Part shown: one piece after another, positions 43,692 to 53,262 of the stretch
How positions within the stretch are numbered: the first letter of the stretch is position 1
How the letters are laid out: every line of letters begins with the position of its first letter
Program-made: the position numbers and the translations under genes
Notes under the pieces: model-generated
Database searches by the model: none
The model's input: the letters and a program-made list of their open reading frames with translations, nothing else
Told to the model about the DNA's origin: nothing
Assembly (NCBI GenBank): GCA_002375495.1
Contig: DFLU01000012.1
Coordinates: forward strand, 438,269 to 502,268
Length of the DNA stretch: 64,000 bases
Direction of reading: 5' to 3'
Origin: Flavobacteriaceae bacterium UBA3611
Lineage (GTDB): Bacteria; Bacteroidota; Bacteroidia; Flavobacteriales; Flavobacteriaceae

Positions 43692-46600
43692 ATGATTAAC
43701 AGAATCATTGATTTTTCAATCAATAACAAATTCATTATTGGACTGCTCACATTAGCGTTAATCGGTGCTGGCATTTACAGTATGAACCAAGTCCCTATTG
43801 ATGCCGTACCAGATGTTACCAATAATCAGGTTCAGGTCATCACGCAATCGCCCAATCTGGGAACGGAAGATATTGAGCAATTCGTAACCTATCCCGTCGA
43901 GGTGGCTATGAGCAATCTGCCCAACGTTAAGGAAATTCGCTCGGTTTCCCGTTTCGGGCTTTCCGTGGTAACTGTCGTTTTTGATGATGATATGGGAACC
44001 TATCTTCCCCGTCAACTTGTTTCAGAAAAACTGACAGAAGTACGCGAACAAATTCCCGAAGGTTTTGGACAGCCAAGTATGGGGCCAATTTCAACAGGTT
44101 TGGGGGAAGTGTATCAATATACCCTAAAAGTAAAACCCGAATTTCAAGATAAATATTCATTGTCTGATTTGCGAACGATGCAAGATTGGATTGTGCAACG
44201 GCAAATGGCAATGGTTCCCGGCGTTGTTGAAATTAACGCCATCGGCGGTAAAATAAAGCAGTATGAAGTCGCTGTTGACCCTAATGAATTAAGGGCAATC
44301 GGGTTGACGATTACTGACGTTTTTAAAGCTTTAGAAGCCAATAACAAAAATACAGGTGGTGCTTACATTGAGAAAAACCATCAGGCCAACTTCATTCGTG
44401 GCGAAGGCTTGATACGAAGCCTTGATGATATTAGAAAAATCGTTATCAAAAATGAAAATGGCATACCAATTACCGTAAGCGACGTTGCCGATGTACGTTT
44501 TGGTTCTGCCGTGCGCTATGGGGCATTAACGCAGGATGGCGAAGGCGAGGTTGTTGGTGGTCTCGTTATGATGCTCAAAGGGGCAAACTCAAACGAGGTT
44601 ATTGTCCGTGTGAAAGACCGGATGGCCGAAATACAAAAATCGCTACCTGAAGGTGTTGTTATTCAGCCTTTATTGGACAGAAGTAAACTCATAAGTGAAA
44701 CTACAGGCACGGTGCGCAACAACCTGCTTGAAGGTGCACTCATAGTAATTTTTGTTCTTGTTTTCCTTTTAGGGAACTGGCGTGGTGGTCTTATTGTGGC
44801 CTCTACCATCCCCTTATCCCTATTGTTCGCATTTATTCTTATGAATGTTTTTGGCGTATGGGCAAACCTTATGAGTTTGGGTGCCATCGATTTCGGCATT
44901 ATCGTAGATGGTGCGGTCATTATTGTAGAAGCCAGCGTATTTCTAATGGGAAGCTACATCCTCAAAAAGAAGTCTTTAAACCAAGAAAAGCGTGATGATA
45001 TAGCTGCAAACGCATCAAAAAAGATGATGAACGCTGCCTTCTTCGGGCAGTTGATAATCCTTATTGTATTCTTGCCCATACTGGCGTTGGAAGGAATTGA
45101 GGGCAAAATGTTTCGCCCAATGGCGCTCACGTTCATATTTGCTATGATAGGTGCTATGTTTCTTTGCCTGACCTATGTACCAATGATGTCTGCCCTGTTC
45201 CTAAAACCACCCAAGACAGAAAAAAAATCCTGGGGCGACCGTTTTGTACATTGGGTACAGCGAAAGTATGAGCCACTTTTAATCAAGACCTTGAACAAAG
45301 GGAAATGGATTGTTGGGATTGCCGTCGCCATATTTGCCCTTACCGTTTTTATGTTTACAAGAATGGGTGGCGAGTTCATTCCTCAACTGGATGAAGGCGA
45401 TATTGCATTTCACGCTATACTTAAACCCGGAAGCTCACTAAGTGAGACCATTGAGACCACAACTAAAATAGAGCGTATTGTAAAAGCCGAATTTCCAGAG
45501 GTGGATAAGATAGTAAGTCGTATCGGTGTGGCCGAAGTGCCAACAGACCCGATGCCGATGGATTTTGCCGATGTCTTTGTCATTCTAAAACCTCAAGACG
45601 AATGGGTGTCCGCAGATAACAAGGATGAACTTATTGATAAAATGAAGGATGCCGTGAGTATAATTCCTGGTGTCAATTATGAGTTTACCCAACCCATCGA
45701 AATGCGCTTTAATGAACTATTAGAAGGTATCCGTGAAGATGTTGCCATTAAAATTTACGGCGAGGATATTGACGTACTTGCTTCAAAAGCCGATGAGATT
45801 ACAAAAATCATTGCAGGTACTGAAGGTATAGGCGATATGAGGGCAGAAGCCACTTCTGGACTGCCACAAATGACCATTAAATACAATCGCAACAAACTGG
45901 CTCAGTATGGGGTAAGTATAGACCAACTGAATACAATGGTGCAGTCCGCTTTTGCGGGCGGATATGCAGGGGTCATTTTTGAAGGCGAAAAGCGTTTTGA
46001 TTTGGTCGTTCGGCTTGACGAGCAGAATCGTACCGATATAAGTGACATTCGGAATCTGTATATCAATTTACCGAATGGCTCACAGATTCCGCTTCAAGAA
46101 TTGGCTACTATTGAATACACACCTGGTCCGATGCAGATAAGTCGGGACAATACCAACCGAAGAACCTACGTGGGCGTAAATGTGCGCGGACGCGATGTTG
46201 AATCCTTGGTCAATGAGATTAAGGAAAAACTGGATGCAAATCTTGATTTACCACCAGGATATTTTATCAGGTATGGTGGGGCTTTTGAAAATTTGGAAAG
46301 AGCAAGCGAGAAATTACAGACCGTCGTTCCTATTGCTTTATTGCTGATTTTCATTTTGATATATTTCGCATTAAAATCATTCCCACAAACCTTGATGATT
46401 TATTTGGCCATCCCAATGGCGACCATAGGCGGCGTGTTCGCCCTGTGGTTGAGGGATATGCCTTTTAGTATTTCCGCAGGTGTTGGATTTATAGTACTCT
46501 TTGGTGTGGCCGTCCTCAACGGATTGGTAATGATTAGCGGTCTGAATGAATTGAAAGACGAAGGTGTGACCAACTTGAAAGACCGCATCTTGGAAGGGAC

Positions 46601-48035
46601 AAAGCGGCGAATTCGCCCTATAATGCTTACGGCTCTTACCGATATTTTAGGTTTCCTTCCAATGGCTATCTCAGCATCCGCAGGGGCTGAAGTGCAGCGA
46701 CCCTTGGCGACCGTGGTTATAGGTGGCTTGATAACATCCACTTTATTGACGCTCTTTATCCTTCCCATCTTTTACCAATGGGTCGAGAAGCGTTCGGAAC
46801 GCAAGAAGAAATTCAACCCAAAATTCGTTACCGCAACGGCTGTGGTCTGTCTTCTGTTTACTTCTACTTTCGCGAAAGCACAAGAAGTCCAACCGCAAGA
46901 TTCTTTACCGGTTATTTCTTTGGAAAGGGCAGTAGAAATTTCCAAAGAAAACTATCCGTTATTGAAAACGAAACAAATGGAAATCCAGAGACAGAACGTA
47001 CTTAAAGGTACTGCTTATGATTTTGGAAACACCAAGATTTTCACGGGCGGCGAAGAGATTTCGGATGGTCAAGGCATTTACACTTTAGTTGGTGTCGGGC
47101 AACAGAATATCGACCTCTTAGGTGTCGGTGCAAAAAAGCGACTGCAAAGAAAACGCATCGCTTTGGCCGAAGCCGCTCTCGACCTGTCTGAATTGCAAGT
47201 GGAACAGGAAGTGAAAAAGGCTTGGTCGCAGGCATACCAACAGCGACAGAAATTTGAACTGTACCGCGAGCTGGATTCCATTTATTCACAGTTTGAAACG
47301 GCAATACAACTCAATTTTGAAGTAGAAGCCATTTCCAGATTGGAATATTCATCGGCAAAAAATCAAGCGTTGCAAATCAGTAACAAACTGCAACAGGCCG
47401 AAAGCGATTATGCGATTGCCCTGCAAAAACTCAATCTATGGTTGGTGTCAGATACGTACTATTCAGTTCCCAGAAATCTTGAAGAAACCGAGGTAACTGT
47501 ATTGGGAATGGACACCGATTTAGGAAAACATCCCGAGCTGGAACTTTCGCAAAGGCGCATCGAAGAAGCCGAGGCGAACTATGATGCAGCGCGTGCCGAT
47601 TTGCTACCCAAGTTCAACCTTCAGGGCGGACTGCAACAGCTTAATGGCGAAAGCGGATTTTACACCTATCAGGCAGGCATTACCATCCCGTTATTTTCAG
47701 GAACACAGCGCAGTCAGGCCAAAGCCGCAAAAGTTGATAGTGAAATCGCAAAGACCAATGCAGACTTTACCCAGCGCCAACTGCAATCCGAATATCGGCA
47801 GGCCGTGCAAGCCTATCAAAAATGGAAGGCATCTTGGCAATTTTATAGGGAAAAAGCCTTACCACTTGCAAAGGAACAGCGCAAGGGTGCGCTACTTGCC
47901 TACAAGGAAGGTGCGGTGGACTATGCAGCATTCACGCAGATTATTCGGGATGCTATAAACACCGAAATGGATGCGCTGGAAGCTCTTGACAATTATCTAA
48001 AATCAGTATTCGAACTACAATATTTCAAGCAATAA
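43692..48035 (+). CDS. czcA: CzcA-type heavy-metal RND pump fused to a TolC-like outer-membrane channel
   Basis: 1447 aa. Residues 1-1035 are a full RND pump: VPDVTNNQVQV start, TM4 DFGIIVDGAVIIVE with the two Asp residues typical of divalent-cation (Zn/Co/Cd) pumps, and 12 helices. After TM12 and a basic linker comes TATAVVCLLFTSTFAKAQ (about 1045-1062), which looks like a complete signal peptide. Residues 1063-1447 are a TolC-like coiled-coil channel. Codon use seems more G/C-rich than the copper genes. Adaptor gene follows by 4 bp. Confidence 0.9.
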   Translation: MINRIIDFSINNKFIIGLLTLALIGAGIYSMNQVPIDAVPDVTNNQVQVITQSPNLGTEDIEQFVTYPVEVAMSNLPNVKEIRSVSRFGLSVVTVVFDDDMGTYLPRQLVSEKLTEVREQIPEGFGQPSMGPISTGLGEVYQYTLKVKPEFQDKYSLSDLRTMQDWIVQRQMAMVPGVVEINAIGGKIKQYEVAVDPNELRAIGLTITDVFKALEANNKNTGGAYIEKNHQANFIRGEGLIRSLDDIRKIVIKNENGIPITVSDVADVRFGSAVRYGALTQDGEGEVVGGLVMMLKGANSNEVIVRVKDRMAEIQKSLPEGVVIQPLLDRSKLISETTGTVRNNLLEGALIVIFVLVFLLGNWRGGLIVASTIPLSLLFAFILMNVFGVWANLMSLGAIDFGIIVDGAVIIVEASVFLMGSYILKKKSLNQEKRDDIAANASKKMMNAAFFGQLIILIVFLPILALEGIEGKMFRPMALTFIFAMIGAMFLCLTYVPMMSALFLKPPKTEKKSWGDRFVHWVQRKYEPLLIKTLNKGKWIVGIAVAIFALTVFMFTRMGGEFIPQLDEGDIAFHAILKPGSSLSETIETTTKIERIVKAEFPEVDKIVSRIGVAEVPTDPMPMDFADVFVILKPQDEWVSADNKDELIDKMKDAVSIIPGVNYEFTQPIEMRFNELLEGIREDVAIKIYGEDIDVLASKADEITKIIAGTEGIGDMRAEATSGLPQMTIKYNRNKLAQYGVSIDQLNTMVQSAFAGGYAGVIFEGEKRFDLVVRLDEQNRTDISDIRNLYINLPNGSQIPLQELATIEYTPGPMQISRDNTNRRTYVGVNVRGRDVESLVNEIKEKLDANLDLPPGYFIRYGGAFENLERASEKLQTVVPIALLLIFILIYFALKSFPQTLMIYLAIPMATIGGVFALWLRDMPFSISAGVGFIVLFGVAVLNGLVMISGLNELKDEGVTNLKDRILEGTKRRIRPIMLTALTDILGFLPMAISASAGAEVQRPLATVVIGGLITSTLLTLFILPIFYQWVEKRSERKKKFNPKFVTATAVVCLLFTSTFAKAQEVQPQDSLPVISLERAVEISKENYPLLKTKQMEIQRQNVLKGTAYDFGNTKIFTGGEEISDGQGIYTLVGVGQQNIDLLGVGAKKRLQRKRIALAEAALDLSELQVEQEVKKAWSQAYQQRQKFELYRELDSIYSQFETAIQLNFEVEAISRLEYSSAKNQALQISNKLQQAESDYAIALQKLNLWLVSDTYYSVPRNLEETEVTVLGMDTDLGKHPELELSQRRIEEAEANYDAARADLLPKFNLQGGLQQLNGESGFYTYQAGITIPLFSGTQRSQAKAAKVDSEIAKTNADFTQRQLQSEYRQAVQAYQKWKASWQFYREKALPLAKEQRKGALLAYKEGAVDYAAFTQIIRDAINTEMDALEALDNYLKSVFELQYFKQ

Positions 48036-48039
48036 AAAA

Positions 48040-49239
48040 ATGAAAAACGTATCTAATTATATGGTTATCGGGCTAACAATAATGCTTTTGGGACTAACAG
48101 CCTGTGGGGATTCCAAATCCGAAACCGCCGAAAACAAAGGGAATAATCCCGAAACAGAAGAAGCACATTCAGAAGGCGAAGCTCAAGAAGTGATGCTTAC
48201 ACCACAACAATACAATGCCCTGCAAATGAAAGTGGACACGCTCGCACAGCGCAATATGAGCGGTTATGTGCAGGCTAATGGCCAACTCGAAGTGCCACCA
48301 CAGAACGAAGCCACTATTACTTCGGTCTTAGGTGCAAATGTGGTTTCTATTGAGGTCATCGAGGGCGATAAAGTCAACAAAGGCCAGACGGTCGCTTATT
48401 TATCACATCCCAATATTATCCAAAAGCAGACGGATTACCTCAATGCGTATAGTAATAGCCAGTTTTTAAAGAAGGAATTTGAAAGGCAAAAAACTTTATA
48501 CGATGCAGGTGTGGGTAGTGGTGCAAATTTTCAAAAAGCTGAAGCGGAATATCAGGCGTCCCGAAGTATGGCAAACGGATTGGAAGCACAGCTAAAACAA
48601 TTGAGCATTAGTGCATCAGGTGTAAGAAACGGCACCATTTATCAAAGGGTTGCACTACGAAGTCCCATTGAAGGCTTTGTACAAAAAGTATCCATCAAAA
48701 CGGGACAATATGTAGAACCTCAGACAGACCTAATGGAAATCGTGGACATCCATCACGTACACGCAGATTTAATGGTTTTTGAAAAGGATGTTTACAAAGT
48801 AAAAGAAGGACAGAAAGTTACCTTTAACGTCCAATCTATTCCTGGAAAAGAACTTACGGCGGAAATTTATTCCGTAGGAAAGACTTTTGAGCAGAATCCA
48901 AAAGCAATACACGTTCACGCCGAAATTGAAAATAAGGAGGGCAACTTGATACCGGGAATGTACATCCAAGGGCGCATTCAAACAGATAATACTATGACCA
49001 CGGCAATTCCTGAAAGTGCCATAGCAGCAGACGGCGGAAAATATTATGTGTTTACAGCAGAAAAAGAAGGCGACAATTGGAAATTTACGCCTACTGAAAT
49101 AGCTAAAGGCACTCAAGATAATGATTGGGTGGCTATAGATTTTTTGAATAAAATTGAACCTAACACAAAATACGCCTACAACAATGCCTATTATTTAATA
49201 GCAGAGATGAAAAAAGGGGAACTTGGTGACGATGACTAA
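48040..49239 (+). CDS. czcB: CzcB-type RND periplasmic adaptor lipoprotein
   Basis: 399 aa. Lipobox LTAC places the lipidated Cys at 22; an acidic/His linker follows. Lipoyl and barrel-sandwich domains frame a coiled hairpin (about 115-195), and IHHVHADLMVFEKDV with IHVHAEIE form the beta-barrel part with several His residues. It links the CzcA pump to its channel in Zn/Co/Cd efflux. It starts 4 bp after czcA. Confidence 0.88.
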   Translation: MKNVSNYMVIGLTIMLLGLTACGDSKSETAENKGNNPETEEAHSEGEAQEVMLTPQQYNALQMKVDTLAQRNMSGYVQANGQLEVPPQNEATITSVLGANVVSIEVIEGDKVNKGQTVAYLSHPNIIQKQTDYLNAYSNSQFLKKEFERQKTLYDAGVGSGANFQKAEAEYQASRSMANGLEAQLKQLSISASGVRNGTIYQRVALRSPIEGFVQKVSIKTGQYVEPQTDLMEIVDIHHVHADLMVFEKDVYKVKEGQKVTFNVQSIPGKELTAEIYSVGKTFEQNPKAIHVHAEIENKEGNLIPGMYIQGRIQTDNTMTTAIPESAIAADGGKYYVFTAEKEGDNWKFTPTEIAKGTQDNDWVAIDFLNKIEPNTKYAYNNAYYLIAEMKKGELGDDD

Positions 49240-49259
49240 TAACAGATTAGAACGAAGAT

Positions 49260-49682
49260 ATGAGTGAAATTGAAAAACTATTGGAAGAAAAGAACGTGCG
49301 CCCAACAGCGATGCGCATCCTTATCTATAAGTTTATGGCACAAAAGGATAGTGCGGTTGCTATGAAAGATATTGAGTCTGCTTTTGCAAAAGCGGACAGG
49401 ACCACATTGTACCGTTCCTTAAAAACCTTCGAGGAAAAAAACGTGGTGCATCAAATAGACGATGGTACAGGTATTGCAAAATATGCCCTTTGTGAAGAAG
49501 GTTGCAATTGTGAAATAGAACAAGATTTGCACTTGCACTTTCATTGCAGCAATTGTGACGAAACGGTGTGTTTGACCGAGCATAAAATTCCGCAAATAAA
49601 TTTGCCCGATGGATTTTTGGCAGAGGAAGTAAACCTTGTACTAACAGGAATATGCGATAAATGCAATAGCATTTTACTATAA
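49260..49682 (+). CDS. Fur-family transcriptional regulator
   Basis: 140 aa. Winged helix with VRPTAMRILIYKFM and DRTTLYRSLKTFEEKNVVHQ recognition helix, then the dimerisation and metal part HLHFHCSNCDETVC and a C-terminal ICDKCNS CxxC. An extra Cys cluster, CEEGCNCEIEQD (about 77-88), is unusual. Within the Zn/Cd block it is more likely a Zn(II) sensor than a classical Fur; not provable here. 20 bp after czcB. Confidence 0.85.
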   Translation: MSEIEKLLEEKNVRPTAMRILIYKFMAQKDSAVAMKDIESAFAKADRTTLYRSLKTFEEKNVVHQIDDGTGIAKYALCEEGCNCEIEQDLHLHFHCSNCDETVCLTEHKIPQINLPDGFLAEEVNLVLTGICDKCNSILL

Positions 49683-49708
49683 TTATATACTAACGAAATT
49701 AATAGATT

Positions 49709-50500
49709 TTGAATAAGAGTACTTTTAGAATAAGTCAGATGGATTGTCCCTCGGAAGAGCAGATGATTCGTATGAAGTTAGATGGTTTTAAACAAGTCAA
49801 ATACCTTGATTTTGACATTCCCAATAGAAAGTTAGAAGTATATCATACAGATGATGTAGATGAAATAAGTAAAGCAATCGGACAGTTGGGATTAGGCGAT
49901 AGTTTCAAAGATACTGTAGATGCCGAGCCACCTGTTGGCAAAGATGAAAAAAAGCAACGTAAGATTTTATGGTGGGTCTTGGGTATCAATTTAGGTTTTT
50001 TTGTTGTAGAAATGGCTACGGGTTGGATATCCGGCTCAATGGGTCTTATTGCAGACTCATTGGATATGTTAGCAGATTCCATTGTGTATGGGCTGAGTCT
50101 TTTTGCAATAGGTGGTGGCATTACCCGAAAAAAGAAAGTTGCCGGAATAAGCGGATATTTTCAAATGGGGCTTGCCCTCTTGGGTTTCGTAGAGGTTTTA
50201 CGAAGATTTTTTACTGAAAGTGAAACCCCATTGTTTCAATGGATGATTGTTATTTCAATCTTCGCTTTAATAGGAAATCTTATATCATTATGGTTAATCA
50301 ACAAGACCGACAGCAAGGAAGCACATATGCAAGCAAGTGTCATTTTTACGTCCAATGATATCATAGTCAACGGTGGGGTAATACTTGCAGGTGTACTTGT
50401 TTATTTTTTAGATAGTAAATGGCCCGATTTGGTAATCGGTGGGATTGTATTTGCAATTGTAATGCGCGGTGCTCTAAGAATACTCAAATTATCAAAGTAA
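49709..50500 (+). CDS. CDF-family cation transporter with N-terminal HMA-like domain
   Basis: 263 aa beginning at TTG 49709; the next ATG would cut off the N-terminal beta-strand of a domain with a MDCPSEEQ motif. Residues 1-75 resemble an HMA domain with one Cys, then six membrane helices. SLDMLADS (about 116-123) is the first CDF metal site in TM2; in TM5 the usual H-x3-D is replaced by NDIIVN. No long C-terminal cytoplasmic domain. Probably exports Zn/Co/Cd; specificity open. Confidence 0.82.
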   Translation: MNKSTFRISQMDCPSEEQMIRMKLDGFKQVKYLDFDIPNRKLEVYHTDDVDEISKAIGQLGLGDSFKDTVDAEPPVGKDEKKQRKILWWVLGINLGFFVVEMATGWISGSMGLIADSLDMLADSIVYGLSLFAIGGGITRKKKVAGISGYFQMGLALLGFVEVLRRFFTESETPLFQWMIVISIFALIGNLISLWLINKTDSKEAHMQASVIFTSNDIIVNGGVILAGVLVYFLDSKWPDLVIGGIVFAIVMRGALRILKLSK

Positions 50501-50534
50501 ATTTTGAAGCGATATTAAATTTTATGAAATATAG

Positions 50535-52499
50535 ATGAAAAAGAAAAAAGTAAACTTACGGGACTTAGATACCCAAGAACACTCGGGCGAGCATTCTCAC
50601 GATGATGGTCATAACCACAGTAGCCCAGAAGAAATTTCAAATTTTAGAACTTATCTGCCAGCTATCTTCAGTTTTGTGATGCTGATAGTTGGAATTGCCA
50701 TTGATTACTTTGATGCCTTTCCGTTTTTCAAAGGATGGATTCGCATTTTGTGGTACACAGTAGCATATATCCCAGTTGGATTTCCCGTGATTAGGGAAGG
50801 ATGGAAAAGCATACTAAATGGCGATTTCTTTACTGAATTCTTCCTGATGTCAATTGCAACCTTGGGGGCTTTTGCCATTGGCGAATATCCCGAAGGTGTA
50901 GCCGTAATGCTATTTTATGCTGTGGGCGAACTCTTCCAGAATGCAGCGGTAAACCGTGCGAAAGGAAATATAAAAGCCTTACTCGATGTAAGACCAAATG
51001 AAGCTTTGGTTTATCGTGATAACGATTTTGTTTCCGTAAATCCCGAGACAGTCGAGATTGGCGAAAAGATACAAGTGCGTGTGGGTGAAAAAGTACCGCT
51101 CGATGGTATTTTGCTTTCTGATAAAGGTTCATTTAATACTGCTGCCTTGACAGGCGAAAGTAAACCTGATACTATCGCTAAAGGCGATACTGTCTTTGCT
51201 GGAAGCATCAATCTCGATGGTGTAATCGAGGTTGAAACCACAAAAGAATTTAAGGATAGTTCCATCGCAAGAATTCTGGATATGGTACAGAATGCAACTG
51301 CCAGAAAATCAAAGACCGAATTGTTCATTAGAAAATTTGCGCGGATTTATACACCAATCGTTGTATTCTTGGCAATCGGCCTGACATTCTTGCCTTACTT
51401 TTTTGTAGATGATTATGTGTTTAGAGATTGGCTATATAGAGCATTGATATTCCTTGTGATTTCTTGTCCTTGTGCATTGGTTATTTCTATTCCTCTGGGT
51501 TATTTCGGCGGATTGGGTGCGGCATCCCGAAACGGTATTCTCTTCAAAGGTGCATCTTTTCTCGATGCAATGACCAAAGTGAACACGGTCGTAATGGACA
51601 AAACCGGAACGGTTACCAAAGGGGTTTTCAAAATCAAAGAAATCAATTCCATCACATTTGAGGAAGCTGAGTTTATGAAATACCTGATGGCTATGGAAGA
51701 ACAATCTACCCATCCTATTGCAAAAGCGATTCTCGAATACAAAGCAGACGGTTCGGATTATGAAGCGACTAATGTTTCAGAGGTTGCCGGAAAGGGATTG
51801 AAGGGTACAGTTAATGGGAAGACGGTGTTGGTAGGCAACAAAGCTTTGATGACTTCAAACAACATAGAAGTTCCTTCGGAAACGGATGGTATTGTGGAAT
51901 CAATAGTTATGGTGTCCATAGATGAAAAGTTTGCAGGCTATTTAACCATTGCAGATGAACTAAAGGATGATGCGCACCAAGCCATTAAACAAATTAGGGA
52001 TGCAGGAATTTCTAAGATTATAATGCTATCAGGCGACAAGGACTCTATTACACAGCAGGTTGCAAAAGAGTTAAATATCGATTGGGCAAAAGGTGGTCTG
52101 TTACCCGAAGATAAACTGAATGAAGTTGAAGAACTCAAAAAACAACCTGATACAAAAGTAGCATTTATTGGTGATGGCATCAATGATGCACCAGTTTTGG
52201 CCGCAAGTGGTGTAGGTATTGCGATGGGTGGTTTAGGAAGCGATGTCGCCATCGAAACTGCTGATGTTATCATACAGACAGACCAACCGAGTAAGATTGC
52301 AAGAGCGATTCAAATTGGTCGTTCAACTCGAAGTATCGTATGGCAAAATATTGGTTTGGCCTTCGGTGTAAAAGTAATAGTTCTAATTCTTGGTGCTGGT
52401 GGATTAGCAACAATGTGGGAAGCTGTTTTTGCAGACGTAGGTGTGGCATTGTTAGCTATCTTTAACGCAGTTAGATTACAAAGAATGACTTGGAGTTAA
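50535..52499 (+). CDS. Zn/Cd/Pb-type heavy-metal P-type ATPase
   Basis: 654 aa. A His-rich N-terminus (HSGEHSHDDGHNH, about 15-28) replaces an HMA domain. SCPCALV (about 313) in TM6, DKTGTV phosphorylation motif (about 355), STHPIAKA with the HP pair, and GDGINDAP are all present. C-terminal FADVGVALLA with the Asp of TM8 is typical of P1B-2 (ZntA/CadA) pumps. Exports Zn(II)/Cd(II)/Pb(II) into the periplasm. 34 bp after the CDF gene. Confidence 0.92.
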   Translation: MKKKKVNLRDLDTQEHSGEHSHDDGHNHSSPEEISNFRTYLPAIFSFVMLIVGIAIDYFDAFPFFKGWIRILWYTVAYIPVGFPVIREGWKSILNGDFFTEFFLMSIATLGAFAIGEYPEGVAVMLFYAVGELFQNAAVNRAKGNIKALLDVRPNEALVYRDNDFVSVNPETVEIGEKIQVRVGEKVPLDGILLSDKGSFNTAALTGESKPDTIAKGDTVFAGSINLDGVIEVETTKEFKDSSIARILDMVQNATARKSKTELFIRKFARIYTPIVVFLAIGLTFLPYFFVDDYVFRDWLYRALIFLVISCPCALVISIPLGYFGGLGAASRNGILFKGASFLDAMTKVNTVVMDKTGTVTKGVFKIKEINSITFEEAEFMKYLMAMEEQSTHPIAKAILEYKADGSDYEATNVSEVAGKGLKGTVNGKTVLVGNKALMTSNNIEVPSETDGIVESIVMVSIDEKFAGYLTIADELKDDAHQAIKQIRDAGISKIIMLSGDKDSITQQVAKELNIDWAKGGLLPEDKLNEVEELKKQPDTKVAFIGDGINDAPVLAASGVGIAMGGLGSDVAIETADVIIQTDQPSKIARAIQIGRSTRSIVWQNIGLAFGVKVIVLILGAGGLATMWEAVFADVGVALLAIFNAVRLQRMTWS

Positions 52500-52507
52500 A
52501 AGACATT

Positions 52508-53122
52508 ATGATAAAAAAAGCACATTGGGAAAACGTTTTTAAAACAAAATCTTTGAACGAAGTGAGTTGGTATGAAGTTGTGCCAGAAACATCTTTATCC
52601 TTTTTCAAGGAATCTAATATCTCTAAATTTGCTAAAATTATTGATATTGGTGGTGGCGATAGTTTTTTGGTAGATAATCTTTTAAAGTTAGGATACAACG
52701 ATATTACAGTGTTGGATATATCTGGAGCTGCATTAGATAGAGCAAAGCAACGTTTAAAAGACCAATCAAAGAAAGTAAAATGGATAGTAGCTGATGCTGC
52801 TGATTTTTCACCACCTGAAAATTATGATTTTTGGCACGATAGAGCAGCATTTCATTTTTTAACCGATGAACAAAGTATAAGAAATTATTTTGAAACGGTT
52901 CAAAAACATCTTAATAAGAATGGTAATTTAGTTATTGGCACTTTCTCTGAAAATGGTCCCAAAAAGTGTAGTGGTTTAGAGATAAAACAATATTCGGAAA
53001 CTACAATGACCGATCAATTCGAAACACATTTCGAAAAAATTAGGTGCATTAAAATTGACCATAAAACACCTTTTGATACAAATCAAAATTTCGTTTTTTG
53101 CTGGTTTAAAAAAATAATGTAA
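52508..53122 (+). CDS. Class I SAM-dependent methyltransferase
   Basis: 204 aa from ATG 52508 (MIKKAHWENVF), placed after the ATPase stop at 52499; an earlier start would overlap it. IIDIGGGDSFLVD near residue 40 is the SAM-binding motif I, and VADAADFSPPENYDFWHDRAAFHF follows the order of thiopurine/tellurite-resistance-type methyltransferases. Substrate unknown; metalloid methylation is conceivable. It closes the Zn/Cd block; a 140-bp gap follows. Confidence 0.85.
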   Translation: MIKKAHWENVFKTKSLNEVSWYEVVPETSLSFFKESNISKFAKIIDIGGGDSFLVDNLLKLGYNDITVLDISGAALDRAKQRLKDQSKKVKWIVADAADFSPPENYDFWHDRAAFHFLTDEQSIRNYFETVQKHLNKNGNLVIGTFSENGPKKCSGLEIKQYSETTMTDQFETHFEKIRCIKIDHKTPFDTNQNFVFCWFKKIM

Positions 53123-53233
53123 TCAGTCAAAATGATTACCATTGAATATTTTTGAATAAACGAAAGGTAAATGAGCAAATTCTACAAATCATTCAGCATA
53201 TAACGTAACACATTAAAGTCCTTTAATCCTGAA

Positions 53234-53250
53234 ATTTGTACTGTACAAAT
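53234..53250. promoter_or_regulatory. Perfect 8-1-8 palindrome before the copper ATPase
   Basis: ATTTGTAC-T-GTACAAAT, centred on 53242, 13 bp before ATG 53263. The left half overlaps an imperfect -7 box (GAAATTTG, 53231-53238), so binding would control transcription. Regulator not encoded adjacently; the CxxC-AraC proteins are candidates. Confidence 0.5.
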
Positions 53251-53262
53251 AAGAATGCGATT

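Noticed and set aside
53119..53139. GTAATCA/TGATTAC stem after the methyltransferase as a terminator
   Set aside because: The arms match but the 7-nt loop is followed by no T-run, so it is not listed as a terminator.
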